Shown piece after piece: positions 10,026 to 17,629 of a stretch of DNA of 33,879 bases. The position numbers were made by a program, and so were the translations under genes. The DNA lies in assembly GCA_028696995.1 (NCBI GenBank), contig JAQVFY010000006.1, positions 1 to 33,879 of the forward strand. Reading direction: 5' to 3'. How positions within the stretch are numbered: position 1 is the stretch's first letter; every line of letters starts with the position of its first letter. Source of the stretch: Patescibacteria group bacterium (GTDB taxonomy: Bacteria > Patescibacteriota > Patescibacteriia > Patescibacteriales > UBA12465). The notes under the pieces are model-generated. The model had not been told where the DNA came from. It worked only from the letters and a program-made list of their open reading frames with translations, and made no database searches.

Positions 10026-11366
10026 TTACATAATCCGGACTCTTTCAATTTCATTGATCCTACCCTTTAAAATAATATTTTCAATATTATACGTTCCCAT
10101 CTTAGGGGCGTTTAAAAATCCCATCATTGCAGCCTCAGCCAACCAACCAGAATCTATAAAATCAAATAACCATTCATTAGTATATTTAGGATTTTTACTA
10201 TCTACTCCAGCCCCAATTCCTAAAAGCCAACGACGGTTATAATGCTCTTGTGAGCCAACTGGCTCAGCCATAATAATAGGAAGACCTAGCCCACTATAAA
10301 AACTAAGCTCTGAAGGCTTGGTCCATAAGATGTCAGTAGTTCTTAACGCTATGTTAAACTTTTTAAAATATTCTATTTTGTTTTCATCATAAATAATTTT
10401 TACATTTTCATTATTATTTAAAAAATTATCTTTTAAAGCTTCGCTAAAATATTCATAAACTTCTGGTCGAGATCCAGCTACTAAATTTAATCTAATTTTG
10501 CCATCTTCTATTTTGTTTTTTAAACTCTCTAAAATAGTTTTTCCTAATTCTTTTTGAGCCCCAGCTCCGCCAACAGCGAAAGTTAAAGTTGGAGGCCTAT
10601 CAGCTCCATTAATTTTTTCTTTCGGACAAAGATAATTCTCTATTAATTTTTCATACTTGTTTCTATAAGCACTATTAGGATCAAGAACGGCCAATCTCTT
10701 TCTTAAATCTTCTTTTAAAATAAGTTGCTCGTCGCCAATATTTTCCTTAGGCAAAGGAAAACCAGTAACATAAATATTCATTTCTTTAACTCCATATAAC
10801 ATTAATCTTTCTTTTACTCTTTGATTAGGAGCTAAATAAATAGTATTGCTCTTAGCAGGATCAACTGGAGCCCAGGCTCGAGAAATATCAGCATCACAAA
10901 TTATACAATAAACCTGCCCTTTATAATTATAATATTCTGCAAAATAAACAGCCACAAAAAAAGTGGTTAAAATCGGCAAAGGATCTTTGTTTAATTCTTC
11001 TATTAAATTTTTGCCTAAACCATTTTTGACTTTTCTAAAAAATGTTTGCTGCTGAATATTGGTTTTAGATAAATCTCTACGAGGATAAAAAGAGTCTATT
11101 CTCTGAAAATAATCCATCAAGGAAAAAACCTTATCTCCTAATAGCGGAACTTTTTTAAAACGAGAAATTAATTCATAATTTTTTCTATCTCGATTCCAAA
11201 TTTTTTTTTCAACTAAACTAGCTCCAAGATAATCATTAGCAGTAATAACACCTCCACAAGATGAAGCAATAAAAGGATAAGCTGCCCGCTGATGACCATA
11301 TCCCATATCAACAGATATTAAATGAAAACATCTATTTTTTAATACTTCTTCTTTTTTATTATCCAT
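10026..11366 (-). CDS. Putative GT-B glycosyltransferase-like protein (MGDG-synthase/MurG-type N-terminus)
   Basis: SVDMGYGHQRAAYPF resembles the glycan-acceptor loop of MGDG synthase-type GT-B enzymes; LTFAVGGAGAQKEL; WTKPSELSFYSGLGLPIIMAEPVGSQEHYN. Confidence 0.6.
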   Translation of the reverse strand: MDNKKEEVLKNRCFHLISVDMGYGHQRAAYPFIASSCGGVITANDYLGASLVEKKIWNRDRKNYELISRFKKVPLLGDKVFSLMDYFQRIDSFYPRRDLSKTNIQQQTFFRKVKNGLGKNLIEELNKDPLPILTTFFVAVYFAEYYNYKGQVYCIICDADISRAWAPVDPAKSNTIYLAPNQRVKERLMLYGVKEMNIYVTGFPLPKENIGDEQLILKEDLRKRLAVLDPNSAYRNKYEKLIENYLCPKEKINGADRPPTLTFAVGGAGAQKELGKTILESLKNKIEDGKIRLNLVAGSRPEVYEYFSEALKDNFLNNNENVKIIYDENKIEYFKKFNIALRTTDILWTKPSELSFYSGLGLPIIMAEPVGSQEHYNRRWLLGIGAGVDSKNPKYTNEWLFDFIDSGWLAEAAMMGFLNAPKMGTYNIENIILKGRINEIERVRIM

Positions 11367-11573
11367 TTTTTTAATTTATAAAAATTTTTAACAATATATT
11401 AACATCTTTTCCCCTTCATTAAAACGTCTAATATTAGCTAAAAAAAATACCATAAAAACACACTTGTCCACAAATACTTGGACATAAATCTATCTTCAAA
11501 AAAACACTAATTAATCTGTTTTATATTTAATATTATTTGTTTTTAAATAATTTACACAAATATAATCGTCTTT

Positions 11574-11596
11574 TTTTGTGAACCTTAAGGGACTCG
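11574..11596. repeat. Partial duplicate of tRNA-Ala 3' end (left boundary of hairpin-rich element)
   Basis: ttttgtgAaccttaagggactcg matches 11772-11794 (ttttgtgGaccttaagggactcg) with 1 mismatch in 23 nt; offset 198 bp. Confidence 0.75.
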
Positions 11597-11771
11597 GTCA
11601 CAAGTTTCTAAACTCGCTTACCTGCCAACAGGTAAGCTCATTAAGAACTTTCGACCCCGCCTCGCGGTGTTCACCGCTAAAAGCGGTTCACACATCGCTC
11701 CGGCATTCTCGCCCCTACGCAAGCCAAGCAGTTGGCTTGCTTAAGCTCCCCAAAAATTGCTAACGCAATTA
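11597..11771 (-). other. Hairpin-rich, relatively GC-rich intergenic element; candidate structured RNA or small mobile element
   Basis: Perfect hairpins GCTTACCTG-ccaa-CAGGTAAGC (11616-11637), ACCGCT-aaa-AGCGGT (11673-11687), GCAAGCCAA-gcag-TTGGCTTGC (11719-11740), AATTGC-taac-GCAATT (11755-11770). Strand is assumed to be that of the adjacent tRNA. Confidence 0.5.
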
Positions 11772-11776
11772 TTTTG

Positions 11777-11850
11777 TGGACCTTAAGGGACTCGAACCCT
11801 TGACCTCTTGCATGCCATGCAAGCACTCTAGCCAACTGAGCTAAAGGCCC
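11777..11850 (-). tRNA. tRNA-Ala (GGC)
   Basis: Full cloverleaf GGGCCUU...AAGGUCC-A; anticodon loop AUGGCAU; CCA not encoded. Confidence 0.92.
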
Positions 11851-11882
11851 AAAATTGATTCATAAAAATGAATCAATAAAAA

Positions 11883-12017
11883 TTATTTTTCTAACAAAAC
11901 ATTAATAACGTACATGATAGTTTTCCAACAATAAGTAAAAGCTATCAAAAATCCTAAAACGAAACCAACAACTAATGATAAAAAATCACTTCCAATTTTG
12001 ATCCCCTTTTTCTTCAT
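11883..12017 (-). CDS. Small single-TM protein (44 aa), not in the ORF track
   Basis: Reads MKKKGIKIGSDFLSLVVGFVLGFLIAFTYCWKTIMYVINVLLEK*; located between two tRNA genes. Confidence 0.5.
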   Translation of the reverse strand: MKKKGIKIGSDFLSLVVGFVLGFLIAFTYCWKTIMYVINVLLEK

Positions 12018-12099
12018 AATAATAATATTAATTTTAAAAAATAATTAAATCAAATTTAATTATATTATAAACAATTTTATAAAAAAACACAATAAAAAG

Positions 12100-12171
12100 T
12101 GTCCCCACTACGAATCGAACGTAGATCTAGAACTTAGGAGATTCTTGTTTTATCCATTAAACTATGGGGAC
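12100..12171 (-). tRNA. tRNA-Arg (CCU)
   Basis: GUCCCCA acceptor pairs with UGGGGAC; anticodon loop CUCCUAA; T-loop UUCGAUU. Confidence 0.9.
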
Positions 12172-12260
12172 AAAAAATAAAAAAGTATATTTAAAATATA
12201 AAACATATTCGCATAAAAAACAAGTGCAAAAAAATTGATAAAAAATCATCAAGAAAACCT

Positions 12261-12289
12261 TTGACAAAAAGTAAATATTAGCATAAAAT
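12261..12289 (+). promoter_or_regulatory. Sigma70-like promoter upstream of bactofilin
   Basis: TTGACA-17 nt-TAAAAT. Confidence 0.55.
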
Positions 12290-12350
12290 TATAATACAAA
12301 AGTTAAAGTAATTTTATATTTTAACCTTTACTTAAAATTAATTTAAAAAT

Positions 12351-12776
12351 ATGTTTAAAAAAGAACAAAATTTGAATAATTTAAATGAAGTTGAAACAAT
12401 AATTGGAGAGTCTGTTCAAGTTAAAGGTAATTTTGAAAGTAATGGAAATATTATTGTTAATGGAATACTTGATGGAGAAATAAAAACAAAAGGGGCTATT
12501 TTAGTGGGAGATAAAGCTAAAATAAACGCAAATATAAAAGCTGAGGAAATGGCAGTTAAAGGAAAAGTTATAGGAAACCTCAAAATAAATGGTTATTTAT
12601 CGATTGGAGGATCCGCTGGTGTTTTAGGAGATATAGAATGCTCACAAATTTCGATAGAAAAAGGAGCTGAAATAAACGGAAATATTGTTGTAAATGAAAA
12701 AAACAACAAAAATGATAATAAAATCTCAAAAAAAGAAACTGAAACAGAAGAAGATGCTATTTTAAAAAATGAATAA
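12351..12776 (+). CDS. Bactofilin (polymer-forming cytoskeletal protein)
   Basis: IIGESVQVKGNFESNGNIIVNGILDGEIKTKGAILVGDKAKINANI...VIGNLKINGYLSIGGSAGVLGDI: beta-helical bactofilin repeats. Confidence 0.93.
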   Translation: MFKKEQNLNNLNEVETIIGESVQVKGNFESNGNIIVNGILDGEIKTKGAILVGDKAKINANIKAEEMAVKGKVIGNLKINGYLSIGGSAGVLGDIECSQISIEKGAEINGNIVVNEKNNKNDNKISKKETETEEDAILKNE

Positions 12777-12799
12777 AAACAACACCTAATAAATAAACT

Positions 12800-13519
12800 A
12801 TGAATATTTTTGTTTATGATGCTTATTTAGATAAATATAAAAAAACAATAAGAATTATAGAAGAAAGCTTAAACAAACTTAATTTACAAGGAAAAATTCT
12901 TTATCTGAAAAACATCAAAAATCTAAAAGAGGCTATAACAAACGAAATAGGAAGTGGAGCCAAAACAATAATTTCTGTCGGGAATGATAAAACAGCAATA
13001 TCCATAATAAATATTTTAGCTAATATTAGCGAAAACATACCAATGGCAATTATTCCAATTGGATCAAATAATTATATTGCAGAGTCCATAGGCGTTCCAA
13101 ATGAAAAAGAAGCTTGTTATATTTTGTCTAGCCGAAGAATAGAAAAAATAAAATTAATAGAAGCTAATGACCTTTTATTTATAAACAATTTCTTTATAAA
13201 AAATAAAGGAACAATAGCTAATATTGATAACTCATATCAACTTTCCCCCCAAAAAGACGGAAGTATTTTTGTATATAATTTACCTCCTAAAAAAATATTA
13301 TTTGAAAGTATAAAAATAAATCCTCAAGATAATATCCTAAATCTATGCATAGAAACAAAACCGAATAGCAAAACACATCTACCAATAAAAAGCATAGAAA
13401 TAATAAACGAAAAAGAAAAAGGAATTTTAGATAATTTTACAGAAATAAAGACTCCTATAAGAATAAAAGCATCCGAAAAAAGCATTTCTCTTATCGTTGG
13501 AAAAGAAAGAGCTTTTTAA
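12800..13519 (+). CDS. Diacylglycerol-kinase catalytic-domain-like protein with degenerate motifs
   Basis: VGNDKTAISIINIL (cf. GGDGT), AIIPIGSNNYIAESIGVP (cf. PLGTxNDFA). Confidence 0.65.
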   Translation: MNIFVYDAYLDKYKKTIRIIEESLNKLNLQGKILYLKNIKNLKEAITNEIGSGAKTIISVGNDKTAISIINILANISENIPMAIIPIGSNNYIAESIGVPNEKEACYILSSRRIEKIKLIEANDLLFINNFFIKNKGTIANIDNSYQLSPQKDGSIFVYNLPPKKILFESIKINPQDNILNLCIETKPNSKTHLPIKSIEIINEKEKGILDNFTEIKTPIRIKASEKSISLIVGKERAF

Positions 13520-13539
13520 ATGTTCTACGTAGAACATTT
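13518..13539. promoter_or_regulatory. parS-like palindrome, copy 1
   Basis: AAATGTTCTACGTAGAACATTT, 22-bp perfect palindrome; core TGTTCTACGTAGAACA resembles ParB consensus TGTTTCACGTGAAACA. Confidence 0.7.
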
Positions 13540-13560
13540 TTTTAAAAAATAAAAATCACT

Positions 13561-13582
13561 AAAACCCTTAGAGGGTTTTTAT
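13561..13582. terminator. Rho-independent terminator
   Basis: AAAACCCT-tag-AGGGTTTTT. Confidence 0.7.
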
Positions 13583-13776
13583 TATTACATAAACCTTTAA
13601 TTCTATTTAATAATTATTATTATTAAAAAATAGATTATTCTTAAAAAAGATCTGCTAAGCACTCTTTCTCTTTCTATATTTAAATAAATCATTATTTAAA
13701 TACTTATTTTTTAAAAAATTAAAATCTAAATTACTATTTTTAATATACTTTTATTTATAAAAAATAATTTATACTC

Positions 13777-13824
13777 CTTTTTATTTTAAAAATGTTCTAC
13801 GTAGAACATTTTTAAAATAAAAAG
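13777..13824. promoter_or_regulatory. parS-like palindrome, copy 2, within a 48-bp perfect palindrome
   Basis: CTTTTTATTTTAAAAATGTTCTAC|GTAGAACATTTTTAAAATAAAAAG: both 24-nt arms exactly complementary. Confidence 0.75.
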
Positions 13825-13929
13825 CTTAATAAACTTTAAATAACTATTAAATACACTTTTCTTATTTGCTATATAAAATTATACTATCTTTTTTATATTT
13901 TTATTAAAAAATAAAAAAGCTCCATTCTC

Positions 13930-13955
13930 TATAATGTTCTACGTAGAACATTATA
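13930..13955. promoter_or_regulatory. parS-like palindrome, copy 3
   Basis: TATAATGTTCTACGTAGAACATTATA, 26-bp perfect palindrome, same 16-bp core. Confidence 0.7.
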
Positions 13956-13961
13956 TAAACA

Positions 13962-13998
13962 AAAAAGCCCATTGACCAGAAATCAGTGGACTTTCACG
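13962..13998 (-). terminator. Terminator of the rpmH-rnpA-yidD-yidC cluster
   Basis: Minus strand GTCCACTGA...TCAATGGGC followed by TTTTTT. Confidence 0.6.
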
Positions 13999-14021
13999 TT
14001 TATCTAGAATTTATCAAACAA

Positions 14022-14762
14022 TTATTCTATAACTTTTACAATATTTTCCTCTTCTTTTTTCTTAGATCCTCTAAAGACTATTTTTTGCTGTAAAGCAGTA
14101 AACAAGGTTGTTAAAAACCAATAAAAAGTTAATCCCGCTGGGAAACTAAGGCCAATCAAAACAGTTACTCCTGGCATTATATACAACATCTGTTTATTCA
14201 TTATCGATAACATATTTTCGTCCTTAGAGCCCTCTGTTTTAATTTCTGGCTTTTTAGCCACCATCATTTTGCCTTGCCAAAACTGAGCAATACCGGCCAA
14301 AATAGCTAAAATAACACTTCTCTGAGATAAATCAAAAAAGCCAAAACTAACAGTATTTATAAGCTCAGGATTATTAACAAAAGGATATAAAAGATCTAGA
14401 TGATTTTGAGCGAAACCATCTCTAAAAACTTTAAAAATAGCAATAAAAAATGGAAGCTGAATTAAAAGTGGTAAACAAGAAGAAAAAGGATTAACTTTAT
14501 TTTGTTTATATAAAGCCATTAAAGATAAGCTCATGGCCTGTTTATCGCCCTTAAACTTCGCCTTTAATTCATCTATTTTAGGTTGAAGCTCCTGTAATGC
14601 TTTCTGGGACTTAATAGACTTCTTAGAAAGAGGTAATAATATTAATTTTATTATTAGCGTTAAAAAAATTATAGCTAAACCCAAATCTCCTAAATTGTTA
14701 TATAAAAACACTAACAAATTAAGTATTGGTTGATAAAAAATAGCTTGAAAAAGATTATTCAT
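14022..14762 (-). CDS. yidC: YidC/Oxa1 membrane protein insertase (short form)
   Basis: DLGLAIIFLTLIIKLILLPLSKKSIKSQKALQELQPKIDELKAKFKGDKQ...NPFSSCLPLLIQLPFFIAIFKVF. Confidence 0.95.
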   Translation of the reverse strand: MNNLFQAIFYQPILNLLVFLYNNLGDLGLAIIFLTLIIKLILLPLSKKSIKSQKALQELQPKIDELKAKFKGDKQAMSLSLMALYKQNKVNPFSSCLPLLIQLPFFIAIFKVFRDGFAQNHLDLLYPFVNNPELINTVSFGFFDLSQRSVILAILAGIAQFWQGKMMVAKKPEIKTEGSKDENMLSIMNKQMLYIMPGVTVLIGLSFPAGLTFYWFLTTLFTALQQKIVFRGSKKKEEENIVKVIE

Positions 14763-14790
14763 AAAACAAAATATAATAAATTATAAAAAA

Positions 14791-15060
14791 TTATTTAACA
14801 GGATCATGTCCGCCCTTATTAAAAGGATTGCATCTTAATATTCTCCAAATAGCCTTCATCCCTCCATAAATAACTCCATATTTTTTAACAGCTTCTATCC
14901 CATACTGAGAACATGTTGGTGTAAAACGACAATAACCATGAGGAAAAAAAATTTTTAAAAAACCATGATCGGGGGATATAGTTTTTTGATAAAATTTAAT
15001 AAAACCAATAACTATCCTTTTAGGGATTTCTATCATAAAACAAAAGAAATTACTAAACAT
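14791..15060 (-). CDS. yidD: Membrane protein insertion efficiency factor YidD
   Basis: [11 protein letters not shown]...[21 protein letters not shown]...[13 protein letters not shown]. Confidence 0.96.
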   Translation of the reverse strand: MFSNFFCFMIEIPKRIVIGFIKFYQKTISPDHGFLKIFFPHGYCRFTPTCSQYGIEAVKKYGVIYGGMKAIWRILRCNPFNKGGHDPVK

Positions 15061-15072
15061 ATTTTAAAATAG

Positions 15073-15414
15073 TTAAATATAAAAACAAATCTTTTTTAAG
15101 GAATTTTGCATAACTTCTTTTATTACAGAAAAACTACTTCCCAGAATTTCTTTTTTGCCTATAATTAAACAATCAAAACCCTTTTTTAAAAAAGGCTCTT
15201 CTGCTAATAAAACAGCCTTTATTTGACGACGAATTTTATTTCTTTCTACTGCTTTTTTGCTAATATTAGCCGAAATAACAATGCAATAACGATTAAAATT
15301 TAAATTATTCTTGAGTATTTTAATTCCCAACAAGTCATTATAAAAAGACTTTCCCTTCTTAAAAACATTTTCAATTTCCTTTTTTTTTCTTAAGCGCTGT
15401 TCTTTTTTAATCAT
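15073..15414 (-). CDS. rnpA: Ribonuclease P protein component
   Basis: IKKEQRLRKKKEIENVFKKGKSF...ISANISKKAVERNKIRRQIKAVL. Confidence 0.92.
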   Translation of the reverse strand: MIKKEQRLRKKKEIENVFKKGKSFYNDLLGIKILKNNLNFNRYCIVISANISKKAVERNKIRRQIKAVLLAEEPFLKKGFDCLIIGKKEILGSSFSVIKEVMQNSLKKICFYI

Positions 15415-15453
15415 TTTATTCGAAGTAAGATTTGACGGACTAATTTTAAATAA

Positions 15454-15591
15454 TTATTTACTTAAAACCTTACGACCCTTATCTTTTCGTCTTTTTAAAA
15501 CGTCTTGACCGTCCTTAGTTCTCATTCTCTTCATAAAACCATGTTTTCTTTTGGCCCTTTTAGTGTTAGGCTGAAATGTTCTTTTTGGCAT
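15454..15591 (-). CDS. rpmH: 50S ribosomal protein L34 (not in the ORF track)
   Basis: Translates to [45 protein letters not shown]. Confidence 0.95.
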   Translation of the reverse strand: MPKRTFQPNTKRAKRKHGFMKRMRTKDGQDVLKRRKDKGRKVLSK

Positions 15592-15707
15592 ATTTTTAAG
15601 TTTTGATAAATAAAAAAATAATTAAGCAATAATTATTTTCAAATAATTATATTTATAAAATCACCCTTATTATATTTTAATAAAAAATTTTTGTCAAATT
15701 AAAAAAT

Positions 15708-16130
15708 TTAAAAACAATCTGGCGCCATTTCTTGGGGAAAAGAATAAGAATTAAGGATTGAACAGTCTATCTGGCCATCTCCAGACCAAACAATTTCTAT
15801 ATTTTTATCAACAATAGCAAAAAATTTTCCTCTAAAAACCTCTTGATTATTATAGTTATTTATAAAAAATAGGCCATTAATATGAGATTCTTCTTCCCGA
15901 GCAATAAAAACTTCTATTTCTTTATTGTCTTGATATTTTTTAGATAAAAGATTTTTTATAATAACCTCTCTCTCTTCAAAAGAAGTCTCAAACATTAAGC
16001 CCTCTTCTGCAAAATCATTAAAAATAAAGGTTTTTTCTTCTTTTCTCTGAAAATCAATAAAAACAATAATTACTATTAAAACAATAACGATAGCTAAAAA
16101 CAATAACAAAAACTTTTTATTTTTATTCAT
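15708..16130 (-). CDS. Hypothetical membrane-anchored protein
   Basis: 140 aa with N-terminal TM; no recognised motif beyond the anchor. Confidence 0.55.
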   Translation of the reverse strand: MNKNKKFLLLFLAIVIVLIVIIVFIDFQRKEEKTFIFNDFAEEGLMFETSFEEREVIIKNLLSKKYQDNKEIEVFIAREEESHINGLFFINNYNNQEVFRGKFFAIVDKNIEIVWSGDGQIDCSILNSYSFPQEMAPDCF

Positions 16131-16269
16131 AGTTTTATTATATTAAATATTTTTCTAAATTTATTATATCATATTTTTAAAAAATATCCAAAAAAATAAA
16201 CCTAATTTTTATTTTACTTTTATTTTATTTAGAAGTATAATATAATAAATAATAACTAAAATAAAATAA

Positions 16270-16827
16270 ATGATAATATCTTTTGGAGGATCTCAAGGAT
16301 CAGGGAAAAGTACTATTGCTCAAATGATAGCCAAAGAATTAAAGTGGCCAAGATATTATATGGGAGGAATGAGAAGAGAGGCCGCTTTAAAAAGAGGCCT
16401 AACCTTGGCAGAGTATAATAAATTAGGAGAAAATGATCCAGCTACCGATTTAGAAGCAGACGAATTTCAAGAAGAACTTGGAAAAACCAAAGATAATTTT
16501 ATTATTGAAGGTCGAACCTCTTGGTATTTTATTCCTCATTCTTTAAAAATATATCTATACGTTAGAGAGGAAATCGGGGCTCAAAGAATTTTTAAAAATT
16601 TAAAAACTAAAAATAACCGAAATGAAGATAAAAATTTAAATAGCATTGAAGATGTTTTAAGAAGTATTAAAATAAGACAAGCAAGTGATAATAAAAGATA
16701 TAAAAAATATTTTAATATTGATGTTCATGATAAAAATAATTATGATTTTTTTCTAGACACTAGCGATTTAAATATACAAGAAGTTTTTACAAAAACATTA
16801 AATTTTATTAAAAAAAATCTAAAATAA
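16270..16827 (+). CDS. Cytidylate kinase-like P-loop nucleoside monophosphate kinase
   Basis: MIISFGGSQGSGKSTIAQMIAKEL (Walker A), IIEGRTSWYFIP, RIRQASDNKRYKKYF-like lid region. Confidence 0.75.
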   Translation: MIISFGGSQGSGKSTIAQMIAKELKWPRYYMGGMRREAALKRGLTLAEYNKLGENDPATDLEADEFQEELGKTKDNFIIEGRTSWYFIPHSLKIYLYVREEIGAQRIFKNLKTKNNRNEDKNLNSIEDVLRSIKIRQASDNKRYKKYFNIDVHDKNNYDFFLDTSDLNIQEVFTKTLNFIKKNLK

Positions 16828-16835
16828 ACAACCTG

Positions 16836-16864
16836 TTGACAAAAAACAAATAAAAATATAAGAT
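16836..16864 (+). promoter_or_regulatory. Sigma70-like promoter for rplS
   Basis: TTGACA-17 nt-TAAGAT. Confidence 0.6.
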
Positions 16865-16915
16865 ATAACAACAAGAAAAATCTTGTTTTTTAATTTTAAA
16901 TATAAAACCAAAAAT

Positions 16916-17266
16916 ATGGACGAAACACAAACAAAAAAAGAAGATGCCGTTGATTTAAGGCCAGGAATGACTATTCGGGTTTACCAAAAAATCAAAGAAT
17001 TAAATACTAAAGGAGAAGAAAAAGAAAGAATTCAATACTTTGAAGGTATTATTATTGCCAAAAAACATGGCAAAGAAACCGGAGGAACAATAACCGTAAG
17101 AAAAGTTTCTGATGGAGTTGGAGTAGAAAAAATTTTTCCCTTAAATTTACCAACTATAACTAAAATAGAGATCAAAAAAGAGGCCCGAGTTCGTCGAGCT
17201 AAACTTTATTTTCTAAAAAGAACCTACAAGAAAAAACTAAAAGAAAAGACTATTAAAAAGAAATAA
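16916..17266 (+). CDS. rplS: 50S ribosomal protein L19 (start chosen at ATG 16916 rather than TTG 16883)
   Basis: LRPGMTIRVYQKIKE...ERIQYFEGIIIAKKHGKETGGTITVRKVSDGVGVEKIFPLNLPTITKIEIKKEARVRRAKLYFLK. Confidence 0.96.
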   Translation: MDETQTKKEDAVDLRPGMTIRVYQKIKELNTKGEEKERIQYFEGIIIAKKHGKETGGTITVRKVSDGVGVEKIFPLNLPTITKIEIKKEARVRRAKLYFLKRTYKKKLKEKTIKKK

Positions 17267-17268
17267 GG

Positions 17269-17352
<84 letters not shown>

Positions 17353-17367
17353 CCCAAAAACAAAATA

Positions 17368-17441
17368 GGGCGCATAGCTCAGTTGGCTAGAGCACTTCGT
17401 TTACACCGAAGGGGTCCAGGGTTCGAGTCCTTGTGCGCCCA
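17368..17441 (+). tRNA. tRNA-Val (UAC)
   Basis: GGGCGCA acceptor; anticodon loop UUUACAC; GUUCGAGUCC T-arm. Confidence 0.93.
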
Positions 17442-17452
17442 CGTTTACAAAG

Positions 17453-17475
17453 AACAGACAAAAGTCTGTTTTTTG
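17453..17475 (+). terminator. Terminator after tRNA-Val
   Basis: AACAGAC-aaaa-GTCTGTT followed by TTTTG. Confidence 0.75.
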
Positions 17476-17516
17476 TTTTGTTTATGTCTTTTAAATAATT
17501 GCTTAAATAAATTATG

Positions 17517-17525
17517 TTATCCACA
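17517..17525. promoter_or_regulatory. Consensus DnaA box upstream of dnaA
   Basis: Exact TTATCCACA. Confidence 0.6.
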
Positions 17526-17629
17526 CCTTATAAACACTATTTAAACAGATTAGAAATTGTCTTATTTTAGTTTTTCTACTATAATAAAAATCATAAATTA
17601 ATTATCTAAAATAATTATTATAAAAACAT

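Noticed and set aside
11578-11763. 61-aa plus-strand ORF MNLKGLGHKFLN...
   Set aside because: Runs through the hairpin-rich element and the tRNA-Ala-derived repeat; Cys/Ser/Leu-rich composition is typical of spurious translation of structured noncoding DNA.
13518-13955. Three identical palindromes considered as a CRISPR-like array
   Set aside because: Only three copies with irregular centre-to-centre spacing (272 and 142 bp), palindromic core and no cas genes; parS-like sites fit better.
16883-16915. Upstream TTG extension of rplS
   Set aside because: The extension MFFNFKYKTKN lacks L19 similarity and the ATG at 16916 follows a promoter and leader; the shorter start is preferred.
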